Source of the DNA: Halisarca cf. caerulea
Taxonomy: Eukaryota > Porifera > Demospongiae > Chondrillida > Halisarcidae
Length of the DNA: 12,500 bases
Direction of reading: 5' to 3'
NCBI GenBank assembly: GCA_963170055.1
Contig: CAUJGJ010000189.1
Span: forward strand, 573,201-585,700
Shown here: piece by piece, positions 1 through 8,196 of the stretch
How positions within the stretch are numbered: the first letter of the stretch is position 1
Layout of the letters: the number at the start of each line of letters is the position of its first letter
The notes under the pieces: generated by a model
The model's input: the letters and a program-made list of their open reading frames with translations, nothing else
Told to the model about the DNA's origin: nothing
Database searches by the model: none
Position numbers and translations under genes: made by a program

Positions 1-201
<201 letters not shown>

Positions 202-226
202 CACTGAGTTTCTATATCTTCTCCAG

Positions 227-353
227 AATTGGACAAGGGAAATGTATCAAGGCTGTGCTGTGCAAGTGCTGTACTTTTCAAATATTTGAATCGTCATGTC
301 ACAGTCATTGCCATAGCAATAGAGACAGAAGGCAGAAAGAAATGTCAACTTGA
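227..353 (+). CDS. Alternative candidate last exon after the TG tract (weak)
   Basis: A good acceptor, tttctatatcttctccag (209-226), directly follows the TG tract. In phase 2 the frame is open from 227 to TGA at 351-353, encoding about 42 residues with several Cys (IGQGKCIKAVLCKCC at the start). It could be the last exon of an upstream gene whose body is outside the window. It competes with 845-917 for that role, and chance is a fair explanation. Confidence 0.18.
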
Positions 354-622
354 AATGTGTATGCTCACAAACACACAACATTCTTCAATATATGTACTAC
401 TCATGTCCTATTTTAATGTCAGTTGATGTTTACATCATTGGCATCATGAGCAGCCATTTGTCAGCCATATTTTATGGTGCGAATGCTTTTTTCCTGAGAA
501 CTGGCTATTATTGTCAATGTTGTTTTTGCTCTTCTTGTGTTTTTTACTCTGTATTTGTTGTTTTTCTTTTGTTTGGTGTACCATTGTCTTTATAATAGCA
601 AGTCTAGGCCAAATGAATTCAA
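354..622. other. No gene seen
   Basis: AT-rich sequence with T-rich runs (about 485-595). Small open frames on both strands are short and without recognisable motifs. Confidence 0.6.
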
Positions 623-814
623 TACAGTGAGACCTCACTTACGTATTCACACCTCAGAATTCCAGTTCCCTCATCTTCCGCAGCTAGAAGTTTTCATCAA
701 AACAAATATTCCTACTGTACACTATACTGCTACTCCCTCATTTATCCAGTTCCCTCACTTCATCTGCAATTTCTTCCAGAATGGATGTGTGCGGATAAGT
801 GAGGTCTGACTGTA
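623..814. mobile_element. MITE family 1, copy 1 (TA-flanked, 192 bp)
   Basis: It starts TA-CAGTGAGACCTCACTTA and ends with TAAGTGAGGTCTGACTG-TA, imperfect inverted repeats (one mismatch over 17 bp) flanked by TA. No coding capacity. The interior has repeated CCAGTTCCCTCA segments at both ends. TA duplication with CAGTG ends fits a non-autonomous Tc1/mariner or pogo-type element. A second copy is at 5408-5595. Confidence 0.88.
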
Positions 815-844
815 CTTTGATATTCAAGATTGTTATTCATTCAG

Positions 845-917
845 TGTGCAGCAGATCGAAGGAGGGGAGATGACATCAATGTCAAGCACACAGCTGGACT
901 CATGCAAGACTACCTGA
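845..917 (+). CDS. Possible last exon of a third, upstream paralogue (partial gene)
   Basis: After an acceptor-like attcattcag (ends at 844), a phase 2 reading (as in the last exons of genes A and B) runs 23 codons to TGA at 915-917, giving exactly 73 nt, the length of both known last exons. A TG tract lies upstream, as in intron 4 of both genes, and the distance to the next gene (about 1.1 kb) resembles the A-B spacing. Against it, the peptide (VQQIEGGEMTSMSSTQLDSC then KTT) shows no clear similarity to either tail, and another frame is also open here. Treat as a hypothesis. Confidence 0.28.
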
Positions 918-1030
918 TGTCCTCTCAATGAGTTGAGCTAGACATGTCCAAGACTGCCCTGATGTCTGCTCGGAGTTGAGTTACATGTATCTACGACTGC
1001 CCTGATGTCTCCCTGCCACTGAGGCAGTCC
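905..1030 (+). repeat. Degenerate tandem repeat, about 43-bp period, three units
   Basis: Three units share a core like GACTGCCCTGATGTCT. The first begins AAGACTACCTGATGTCC near 905, the second AAGACTGCCCTGATGTC near 950 and the third ACGACTGCCCTGATGTC near 992. The first two also share a GAGTTGAG segment followed by ACATGT. The first unit overlaps the end of the candidate exon at 845-917. Confidence 0.5.
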
Positions 1031-1168
1031 ATATAATATCCCGTTTTGCTGTCTGGAGCATATTTACCTGGGGAATCCCCTAGGTACACCCTCAAAGCAT
1101 GTAGCTATTGCTGCAGTACAAATTAGGATGGCCACTTCAACATTATATACATGTACACCCACTCAATA

Positions 1169-1345
1169 TGTGTCCGGAAGCCAAGATTAATGAATGGATC
1201 CACTACATGGTATTGGTACATAGGTGGTATGAATGACTTTGGTAGCCTTGTTGATGTTTCATGCAAGTCTGGGTTTTCAAAGGTGGTCGTGTTGCCATGA
1301 CTTGATGGCCTTTTGCAGCTGGCTCCGCACCTGACCAATCCCTGC
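1169..1345 (+). pseudogene. Decayed CCP/sushi-like module
   Basis: Read in one + frame from TGT at 1169, the translation begins CVRKPRLMNGS and later gives FGSLVDVSCKSGFSK, a TGA at 1298-1300, then LDGLLQLAPHLTNPC, ending at 1345. This follows the CCP (sushi) pattern: Cys, Pro, Asn-Gly, Gly-Ser-x-Val, Cys, Gly-Phe, Cys, Asp-Gly-x-Trp, Pro-x-Cys. The in-frame TGA sits near where the third Cys is expected, and the usual Trp is Leu (TTG). The spacing from the second Cys to the TGA (11 residues) is about two short. CCP modules are extracellular adhesion and complement-control units. No clean splice sites flank it, so it looks like a dead exon fragment from another gene. Recognition is by eye only. 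Confidence 0.42.
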
Positions 1346-1389
1346 ACCTTTGGACAGCTCCCTGCATTGATAGCACCTGCTAAAATCAT

Positions 1390-1997
1390 GCTATATATTT
1401 CCGCATAATAAGTACATTATGCCATTCAACATCTAATAGTTTCTAAATTAGGCTTTAGTCAATCAACCCACAATCTTATGGTAATCATTTCTGTGAGTTG
1501 GTTTTAATTGCGTGTACCATTGAACCCGGCTATGCCTGTACCATGCAGCTGCGCCTGGTCATATGATTTTTATAATATGCAAGGGAATGCACACTTGCCT
1601 ACTCAACAATGCTCACCCCATTTGATGAATTCGTAGCAAGCAACTGTTACACTGCTAAATTCGGTATTATGGACTGCGTTCAGTGCTGCCAACTATAGAT
1701 TGAACGTGGACAAACATGTCGGTGTTTGTGCACACTGCATTGCAGTTCGGGTGCTATATGTAACGATGCAGTGATGTAACGCTATGTGTACTTTAGGATA
1801 TTATACTATTAGATAAGTAGTGTATATAATACCAGTAATACATGCTCGATTATTGTGCGTTGTATTACATTCCCGTTTACGAATTACAAAAATGATACTT
1901 GGAACTCTACCGTGGTGCACGTGCCTTGTCTCCGGAGAACCTAGTATTTTCCCGTTTACTTGGCTGGTGAAGCGCGGCTAGATAATTTCTCAGAACT
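1390..1997 (+). promoter_or_regulatory. Putative promoter region of gene A
   Basis: Non-coding sequence before the gene A ATG. A TATATAAT box is at 1823-1830, an E-box CACGTG at 1918-1923, and TTCCCGTTTAC occurs twice, at 1870-1880 and 1949-1959. An ETS-like CCGGA lies at 1932-1936. The transcription start is not determined, and no single motif is decisive. The stretch 1390-1800 shows nothing else. Confidence 0.35.
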
Positions 1998-2067
1998 ATG
2001 GATCTTCTTGGGTGTGCGTTTCTCCTTCTGGTTGTGCACCTCTATGGTCTCTCCGGTGGATCTGCAG
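1998..2067 (+). CDS. Gene A exon 1: signal peptide
   Basis: The exon runs from ATG at 1998 to donor G|gtgagc at 2068, phase 1. It encodes 23 residues, beginning [13 protein letters not shown], then one base of the next codon. A short polar start, hydrophobic core and small residues at -3 and -1 (G, A) fit signal peptidase cleavage exactly at the exon boundary. Length equals that of gene B exon 1 although the sequence is quite different. Confidence 0.8.
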
Positions 2068-5063
2068 GTGAGCTAGCACGTGATGTTCTTCGTTCGACTG
2101 CAAGCATCCCTCGTGTGGAAAGGGGCGAATCGGCTGTTATGTACGATCCGCGAAATATCGGATATTCTTTGGAGTAGGATTGTAGGTTGGAGTATCTATG
2201 GATTGAGTCTCCCTGCAAAGGATTGAGTTTAATGTCGAGACCATACACGGAACTAAAGTTGCGTATATTATCAGATATACCTTAAAATTTAAGTTTAAGT
2301 TTATAAATTATCTGATTATAAGATCTGTAACTCCAGGACGAGCTCCAGGATAATTAGTTTTTGATCGTTCCTTATTACGTACCCTGTAGACAGGACATAA
2401 TATAAATGTCTATAAATCTAATGCAATCTATAAATAGATTTGTTCTGCTGAGGTCAAGGGCCGTTTTGGCTATGACCAGTGATGACATGAGTCTGTGGTT
2501 GCATGCAGAGGACCAGGTGGGGTTAAATAGTATAGAGTAAGGTGGGGGTAATTTGGTACACTGGGCTACTTCGAGACAGAGAATTTACTTCTGCTATGGT
2601 TAAGCTGTCTAGACATACCATGGACATTACAGACTATATAGTGTATAGTGTCTATGGTCTTACCTGCAACTGCTGAAATCCCAGTTCATGGAGACAACAC
2701 GACAAGCAGTAATGTGTGTACCTCGTGGTTGACACCGCTTTTGCTCCACCATCACGAATTACCCCGTGTGTCCAGTATTCAGACATTGTCCGACTATTTA
2801 GCATTTTGTCTGACCCAAAAACGCTTTGGTTGGATGTTTTGCTGAGCACTCAGTCTAACTAACATCTCAATGACATGTCGTATGCACATGGTGATGTTAC
2901 CAAGCCATCTGTATGGGGAGCGTCACGTACATACCTAGTACTGTTACCATTGTACACAGTGTGATGCGCAAGTGTGCTTCTCCAAAAGATACATCAGAGC
3001 AAAGCTGAATTTGTCTGACTCAAAATGATAATGCCGGGACGTTTGTCCATCCTGATTCCACCATTTGTTCTGTATTTCTAACACTAGTTAATAGTAATTA
3101 CCCCTATCCCTGGTCCATTTACGTCATTAGAAATAATCGTTATAGATATAATTGATACTATATATTAAAATATCGTATGGTGATTGCGCAATCATGGGAA
3201 ATTTAGTGTATTAGAGTGAGGTCTTATGTATACCATACTGACCAGTTGGCTCATACAGACCTAGAAAAGATGGCCGACAAACATTTCGCAGCCAGTGATT
3301 TTCAGGAACGCCTGCCGAGATATAAGCAAAATCGATTGTTTCGAAGCCTCAATCTTAATCTAAGGTTGGTTTACCATACGATTAGTATATAAAGCATGGT
3401 AGATCGGTCTGCGCACCTTAGGTGATATATAAGCGCCCTTGGTTTGATATGCCCACAATTGATCTCTCTACAATGCTGTCTATATATCTTACATATATAA
3501 TTAAATTATTTTTTTATTTATAAATGGAAAGTCAACTAATTATTATTATTGCCCTCTGATGTTATTTCTCAGACACGATCAAGATAAAGAATTTCTCTCT
3601 TCAAAGAAACCAACCCAGCAACAATGGAAGTGTGTACTTCTCCTTTGAAGTTGAGCCCTCCATACCGACCAGTGTCTCCTCTACTTATGCAATCTCCCTT
3701 TGCTGGAAAGAGGAACTCTCCGGTACCACGGGTTTACTAACAGCTGTTGCAAGATACTCCACGCACTGTCCCGTTGGGTACTTGACAACTGACGGCAGTA
3801 GCTACAGTTTCTCAGTGTCCAAGTACACACTGGGCAGTGGTCCCCTGACTGTGAACATATCGGTCTCCCTCGGGTGCAGCTACTCTTACAGTTATTGCTA
3901 TTCATCCTGTTATGATAGTTGGGGATATACAGGAAAGTCTGAATCAGTTGGCTTACCTGAATTAAAAGGTGAGATCTCAACTCACGATAACTGACACAGC
4001 AATGGATACTCCATAATTATCACCTTTTTCTGTACATGACAATCAACCATGCAAGGCATGCATGTATTATGTACTGCAAATGTCTGTGAGTGTACTAAAA
4101 ACTTGTACACAGGTAGGTTATGTCCAATTTAAACATAAAACAAAATCTTATTCAAGCACTGAAACAAACCCCCTTGATTTCTGCTGAAACGAGGTATATA
4201 GTTCTGAATTCTGCTTAAACAAGAGGAAGGACATATCTACTTTGTGTTTGAGTACACTACTGGTTTATCCATACTTGAAGGATTGTCTTAATTTGTGGAC
4301 CTTTCATTAGGCCTACGTGAAAACACACAGATTGTAAATTCCAGTGCATGGGAAAATCAGGGGTTTTGTATACAAAAGTAGGCTCAAAATGTGCAACAAA
4401 ATGTAAACTTACTAAATTGAAAAATGAATTTCGCTGCTCCATTCCATGGCTTCAATATTCAAGGTTATCCACAAGAAAAACTGAGAAAAAAACACCTGTA
4501 CGGCCACAAAACACTGGACATAGAACGAATAGAACAATGTATGAAGATTCATTTTTCAATTCGGACGGTTTGGTCCTTTAGGAACAATCTGTGAAAGTTT
4601 CATATTCAAAAAGTGAAATCTTTTCGACCAGAATTTTGATTGAATTAAATTTCCTTGTGCGGTCATTTTCTTTTTTTGTTGAATTGAAGATGCTATCGAA
4701 TGACAGAATATACAGTGGATTCTCATTAATCTGCCACAATTCGTTTTGAAGAATATTGGTGGATTAATGAGTTTGGCGGATTATCCAAATCAATTCGCAG
4801 TATTTTGTCATAATTCATGCATGAAATTGATGGCAGATAAAGCGGTGGCGGATTAACGAGAATTCACTGTATTAGGCTTGGGTCTATGTCAAATACAAAA
4901 TAGATATGTTCAAGTGTTGATCCAAGCGTCATTTAGAATTATATCGTTCCGATGCAAGGCAATTTATTCCAGTGCTTTGATAATGTCTACCATTTTATTT
5001 TATGTCCCAATCAGGCATAACATACCTGCGTAGTTTTGGTATCACTGCTGTGTGTTTGCATGA

Positions 5064-5134
<71 letters not shown>

Positions 5135-6763
5135 CACATGTGTGCATGTAAGCGCGCACGCATGCACACACGTGTGTGCGCGCGCGTGCAAGGAATGGGT
5201 CATGCAGCCTTTTCAGATGTGGATATCTGCCTGTTCACAGGCTCGCATGTTCCGTTTGAGGTGGACTTGGAGCTATGGGCTGGAGAAAAATGCAATGAGT
5301 TTGTTGTGAGTGTTGAGTGCAATTCACATAACAGTGCTGTATTCAGTAAAGGGCCCAAATGTGTAGCATCTGGAGCAGAAAAAAATCTATGTTCGAAATA
5401 TACCGTGTACAGTGAGACCTCACTTGTCTGCACCTCAGATATCCAGTTCCCTCACCTTCCGCAGCAGTTTTTACTGGAACAAATCACAATAATCCTACTG
5501 TACACTATACTACTGCTCTCTCGTTTATCCAGTTCCCTTGCTCTATCTGCAATTTAATCCAAAATATATGTGTGGGTAAGTGAGGTCTGCCTGTATTCCG
5601 TTATCAGAAATACAGTATGGTTGATTGATATTTATTTGAGCTGTACAGTCGGGCACAAAATGAAGTTTGAAAACACTTACATACAATATACTTGTAGTTT
5701 TATCGACATGTTATTATTCTACATTTTTGCCACACCTACCATACTACTGAAGGGCTATACGTTCTGTTTTGTGTCTATATGGACAAGAGGTCTTCAAGGT
5801 AGGTTTCACTGTATTATAGATATTATCCCACATGATCAACACTTTGTAGAAGGTTTTTTGTCTGGACAGATCAAGCAAGTACAGTGAAAACTGGTTAACA
5901 CAAAGTCGCTTAACAAGAAATATTGCTTAACAAGAACAGTTTTTGTGGACCAACTGTATATAGAATGCACTATCTTCATCCTTTTAACAAGAACTAAATT
6001 TTAGTGCACCCTGGGTTTCTCCTTAGCCAGTTTCCACTGTACGTTAATCTTTTTACATCAAAATCCTTCAATGTACAACGTTTTGTCCACTTGGGCTTCT
6101 TCGGGCTCAGTAACTTTTATTGTACCTGAAGAAGCCCGAGTGGACAAAACGTACACTGAAGAATTTTGATTAAAAATGATTGACGTGCTTGATCTGTCCT
6201 AATAGAAGGAACCTCTACAAAGGGTTCACTGTACGGTATTTTGCTGTCTCTGTCCATGTAGGAATGGAGCTCCAGTTATGCTCGATCAATGCTGTCTTCA
6301 GTTATAAAGGACGCATGTCAATGTTCTATGACCACTAGTGGTTTGTACAAGTTACGTTTCTTGTGTGTCCATGACGACTTTGTCACCATACGAGGTATCA
6401 TTGCAAGGAGGAATGACTCTATGGCAAGCTCACTACGAGCCTCACTCCAGGCAGCTCTGAAGTCTCCACGCTACGTTGTGGTGGGGAGCAGGGAGATGAC
6501 CTTACATGCTGGCCCCTGTGGTGTAAACCTTGCCTCTATTGATGATCCACGCTGCAGTAGGGGGAATCCCCCTGATACTGAATCAAAGACATGGTATGGG
6601 GATTTTGTGGTACAGCAGAGCACCGAAGGCAGCAGTTCTGTTAGTACCAACGGACCAACATCGTTGATAGTAGCAGTGACTGTAGTGTCCATCTTGTGTG
6701 TCCTCTTTGTCATCGCTATCATTGTACTGGCTGCTTATATTGGATACACGAAGTGTAGAAGGT

Positions 6764-6820
<57 letters not shown>

Positions 6821-7027
6821 CGTGCGTGCGTGTGTGTGCGTGCGTGCATGCGTGTGTGTGCGCACGCGTGCAAATTATGTGTTTGTGTGTGTGCAAGTGT
6901 GTGTGCATGCATGCATGCATGTGCGTATGTAGTGTGTGTGTATGCATATGTATATGTTCATGCATTTGTACACTTTTCCAATAGTATCCATGTATGCCTG
7001 CGTGCCCTCATGTGTGTGCGTGTGTGT

Positions 7028-7065
<38 letters not shown>

Positions 7066-7238
7066 GTTTGCATGCAAGCATGTAATTTGTTGTCTGTGAG
7101 TATAACCACAAACGCATCACTATTTCACTATCTTCTGTACTCATGCACTTCATTTGTACGCACAGAAAGTACAAGGTTCATCGCAGATGTGGCCCCGTGG
7201 AAGAAGACACCGCTCATCTTGCCTTTGGTGAAGAGTAA
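1998..7238 (+). CDS. Gene A: predicted type I membrane protein, 367 aa, five exons (unrecognised family)
   Basis: CDS is join(1998..2067, 3573..3968, 5241..5305, 6262..6761, 7166..7238), 1104 nt, with all introns GT-AG and phases 1, 1, 0, 2. Residues 1-23 form a signal peptide with a Leu/Val-rich core and a GSA cleavage motif. Residues 24-155 (exon 2) are a Ser/Tyr/Thr-rich, probably beta-rich domain with Cys 67, 89, 125, 132 and 136. Residues 156-310 carry Cys 173, 196, 198, 212, 263 and 275 and the motif [14 protein letters not shown] hydrophobic segment at about 312-337 is followed by basic residues (KCRR), the stop-transfer pattern of a single-pass protein with its N-terminus outside. The tail is about 27 residues. 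N-glycosylation sequons lie at N30, N118 and N228. The model is supported mainly by gene B, which has the same exon lengths and splice phases. Function is unknown; a surface receptor or adhesion role is inference from topology. The start is the first ATG before the hydrophobic core. Confidence 0.85.
2068..3572 (+). other. Gene A intron 1
   Basis: 1505 nt, donor gtgagc, acceptor tttctcag, phase 1. AT-rich with many short palindromes; an imperfect hairpin lies at about 2610-2665. An inverted-repeat element (3172-3382) is inside. Open frames here (for example about 2648-2845 on both strands) are short and featureless. Confidence 0.75.
3172..3382. repeat. Possible small inverted-repeat element in gene A intron 1
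   Basis: ATCGTATGGT at 3172-3181 is matched by its reverse complement at 3373-3382, with AT-rich flanks. Just inside the left arm, 3175-3204 matches 7354-7383 in the intergenic spacer at 25 of 30 bases, suggesting a dispersed repeat. The arms are short and no target duplication is clear. Confidence 0.3.
3573..3968 (+). CDS. Gene A exon 2: Ser/Tyr-rich extracellular domain
   Basis: The acceptor is tttctcag before 3573 and the donor is AAAG|gtgaga at 3969, phase 1 to 1, so the exon could be duplicated or skipped without frameshift. It encodes residues 24-155. Conserved with gene B are WKEELS, the Cys-Pro-x-Gly-Tyr motif ([18 protein letters not shown]) and YTLGSGPL followed by ISVSLGC. The end of the domain is Tyr/Cys-rich ([15 protein letters not shown]), where the paralogue differs. 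No known domain is recognised; alternating hydrophobic and Ser/Thr residues suggest beta strands. Confidence 0.85.
4711..4871. mobile_element. MITE family 2 (TA-flanked, 161 bp)
   Basis: It begins TA-CAGTGGATTCTCATTAATC and ends GATTAACGAGAATTCACTG-TA; the ends are inverted repeats with two mismatches over 19 bp. Subterminal GGCGGATTA / GGTGGATTAATGAG segments repeat the end motif inside. Non-coding. Same TA-CAGTG end type as the other elements but a different sequence. Confidence 0.82.
5066..5190. repeat. (TG)n plus alternating CG/CA tract
   Basis: A pure TG run covers 5066-5128, followed by alternating purine-pyrimidine sequence rich in CGCGCG (5129-5190), including the near-palindromic blocks GCGCGCGCACATGTGTGC and CGTGTGTGCGCGCGCG. 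It ends about 50 bp before exon 3 of gene A. Confidence 0.92.
5241..5305 (+). CDS. Gene A exon 3
   Basis: A 65-nt exon between acceptor ctgttcacag and donor GTT|gtgagt, phase 1 in and phase 0 out. It encodes [21 protein letters not shown] plus V. By hand count 52 of 65 bases match gene B exon 3, and the donor sequence is identical. Alternating hydrophobic residues (FEVDLELW) look like a beta strand starting the membrane-proximal domain. Confidence 0.85.
5408..5595. mobile_element. MITE family 1, copy 2 (TA-flanked, 188 bp)
   Basis: Starts TA-CAGTGAGACCTCACTTG and ends GTAAGTGAGGTCTGCCTG-TA. It is collinear with the copy at 623-814, sharing ATCCAGTTCCCT segments and CCTACTGTACACTATACT in the centre. 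Non-coding. It begins 102 bp after exon 3 of gene A. Confidence 0.88.
5831..6233. mobile_element. Foldback element interrupted by a MITE
   Basis: Long inverted arms: the left is 5831-5879 plus 6042-6102, the right about 6127-6233. Matched blocks include GGACAGATCAAGCA (5864-5877) with TGCTTGATCTGTCC (6186-6199), and GTTTTGTCCACTTGGGCTTC (6080-6099) with GAAGCCCGAGTGGACAAAAC (6131-6150). The loop is about 24 bp. The left arm is interrupted exactly by the TA-flanked MITE at 5880-6041; removing it makes the arms about equal (roughly 110 bp each). The right end reads ttcactg-TA; the left end is eroded. The right end lies 28 bp before exon 4 of gene A. Confidence 0.82.
5880..6041. mobile_element. 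MITE family 3 (TA-flanked, 162 bp), nested in the foldback
   Basis: Begins TA-CAGTGAAAACTGGTTAACA and ends TTAGCCAGTTTCCACTG-TA, inverted repeats with few mismatches. Internal CTTAACAAGAA segments occur twice and TTTAACAAGAAC once more, a subterminal repeat pattern. Non-coding. It is younger than the foldback it interrupts. Confidence 0.87.
6262..6761 (+). CDS. Gene A exon 4: membrane-proximal domain, stalk and transmembrane helix
   Basis: The acceptor is tccatgtag at 6253-6261 and the donor is AGAAG|gtgtgt at 6762, phase 0 in and 2 out. It encodes residues 178-344. A conserved core ([22 protein letters not shown]) is followed by a paired-Cys segment ([15 protein letters not shown]), a Ser-rich stalk and the membrane helix. 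Together with exon 3 it resembles a SEA module by eye (strand, helix, TIRG strand, helix), but this is weak and no GSxxx autoproteolysis motif stands out. The first 12 codons are the least certain because the paralogues diverge there. Confidence 0.82.
6762..7165 (+). other. Gene A intron 4 with TG and AT repeats
   Basis: 404 nt, phase 2, acceptor gtacgcacag. The donor gtgtgt runs straight into a TG tract (pure at 6769-6816, TG/CG-rich to about 6950). An (AT)n run is at 7031-7059. If retained, the exon 4 frame stays open to TAG at 6982-6984, adding a Cys-Val-rich tail and losing exon 5. Confidence 0.85.
7166..7238 (+). CDS. Gene A exon 5: cytoplasmic tail and stop
   Basis: Acceptor gtacgcacag before 7166, phase 2. 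The split codon AG|A gives Arg, then [20 protein letters not shown] and GEE, and TAA at 7236-7238. The tail is basic near the membrane and acidic at the end. The 73-nt length matches gene B exon 5. No ITIM, ITAM or PDZ-ligand motif is evident. Confidence 0.78.
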
Positions 7239-7469
7239 TGTCTTAAAAAGTTGACAAATATCCCACACCTTTGGTTTCCAATAGTATGTGGTCGTAGCTT
7301 CATCGTTTCAAGTTTTATAGTAGTTTTTGAATTTAGTAAGAGAACTGTATCCAGTATGGCTATTGCGTAACAATGGGAAATTTTTTATGGAACACGTATG
7401 CACAGGTGATCAATATTATGCAATACCGATCATTGACCAATTATTAGAGATAGTGGTATAATAATTATG

Positions 7470-7470
<1 letters not shown>

Positions 7471-7499
<29 letters not shown>
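7471..7499. repeat. (TA)n microsatellite
   Basis: About 29 bp of uninterrupted TA in the spacer downstream of gene A. Confidence 0.9.
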
Positions 7500-7501
<2 letters not shown>

Positions 7502-7660
7502 ATGGGATAATTACTATGAGCCCCTTCTGTCATACTAGATCAATGGGGACAGTCGGTTGTGCTTGTCTCGGTGCTTTGCACCTTGGTATAAATACTGCAT
7601 GCATGTAGGTCAAGCACCCATGCATGAGACGTCAATCTGTACTTTCTGATTCTACATGAC

Positions 7661-7661
7661 G

Positions 7662-7724
<63 letters not shown>

Positions 7725-7800
7725 TGTGTGTGTGTGTGTGTACGTGTGTGTGTGTGTGTGTGTGTGCGTGCATGTGTGCGTGCATACGTGCATGCATGTG
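7661..7800. repeat. (TG)n microsatellite, interrupted
   Basis: TG-rich over about 140 bp with TTT, GG, TACG and CGTGCATG interruptions. It lies about 330-470 bp upstream of the gene B start codon. Confidence 0.93.
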
Positions 7801-8126
7801 TGTGCATGCTCACACGCGCACACTATACACAAGCTATAGTTTCCAGATGCAGGGTGCTGACATTTGTGCATGAGTGTGTGTTTTGACCTCCTTTTCCTGT
7901 TGCGATGTAAAACCTGTTTTTGCTTTGCATTTTTCATTCTTATTTTACTTTCCATATTGCATGCAAGAATGAATGGTTAACTTGCTTCTGTTTGCATGTT
8001 TGTACTTTCGATCCTCCCTAAAGTGTGCATGTGTATATTTATACATGCAGCATTGCACTGTTTTGAGTAGTGGAATTAAAGCTGTAACTAACGGTGTTCT
8101 TCTCAATCCTCGATCCAAACGGAATT

Positions 8127-8196
8127 ATGCGTTTTGCTGTTTGCGTCCTGATCTGTGCAATTTGCACCTCAAGCTTGCCCCCGGGAGGTCATGCAG
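8127..8196 (+). CDS. Gene B exon 1: signal peptide
   Basis: ATG at 8127, donor G|gtgaag at 8197, phase 1. The exon encodes 23 residues and one extra base. MRFAVCVLICAIC is strongly hydrophobic after a single Arg, and Gly-His-Ala precedes the junction. An ATG at 7973 upstream is in another frame and is not used in this model. Confidence 0.8.

Larger units (their letters stand above)
3969..5240 (+). other. Gene A intron 2
   Basis: 1272 nt, donor gtgaga, phase 1. It holds a MITE (4711-4871), a TG microsatellite and a GC-alternating tract (5066-5190) close to exon 3. The segment 3969-4710 shows no exon or repeat I can support. Confidence 0.75.
5306..6261 (+). other. Gene A intron 3
   Basis: 956 nt, donor gtgagt, acceptor tgtccatgtag, phase 0. 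Much of it is transposon: a family 1 MITE, a foldback element and a MITE nested in the foldback. An unpaired end-like AGGTTTCACTGTA at 5801-5813 may be a solo remnant. Confidence 0.78.
7239..8126 (+). promoter_or_regulatory. Spacer between genes A and B, putative gene B promoter
   Basis: Contains the gene A 3' flank and the gene B upstream region. No AATAAA signal was found after gene A. A TATA-like TATATTTATA lies at 8034-8043, 83 bp before the gene B ATG. Also present are (TA)n at 7471-7499, a TG-rich tract at 7661-7800 and the repeat at 7354-7383 shared with gene A intron 1. Confidence 0.4.

Noticed and set aside
1123..1389. Open frame of 88 codons on the - strand
   Set aside because: It is antisense to the CCP-like segment, which has recognisable motifs on the + strand; the - strand peptide has none.
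2648..2849. Overlapping 65-codon open frames on both strands in gene A intron 1
   Set aside because: Short, without motifs, no counterpart in gene B intron 1, and not needed by the gene model.
5306..5557. Exon 3 of gene A read through its donor as an 84-codon extension
   Set aside because: The donor GTT|gtgagt is conserved in gene B, the extension runs into a MITE, and gene B has no similar extension.
5801..5813. AGGTTTCACTGTA as the end of another full MITE
   Set aside because: It looks like a right end, but no matching left end was found upstream, so it is noted only as a possible solo remnant.
5570..5887. 105-codon open frame in gene A intron 3
   Set aside because: It starts inside a MITE and ends in the foldback element; the peptide is a featureless hydrophobic mix typical of AT-rich non-coding DNA.
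6583..6965. Long open frames of Cys-Val or His-Thr repeats on both strands, here and at 5036, 7540-7955 and 10952-11559
   Set aside because: They are translations of TG/CA microsatellites, which lack stops in all frames. Only in-phase retention of gene B intron 4 is kept as a hypothesis.
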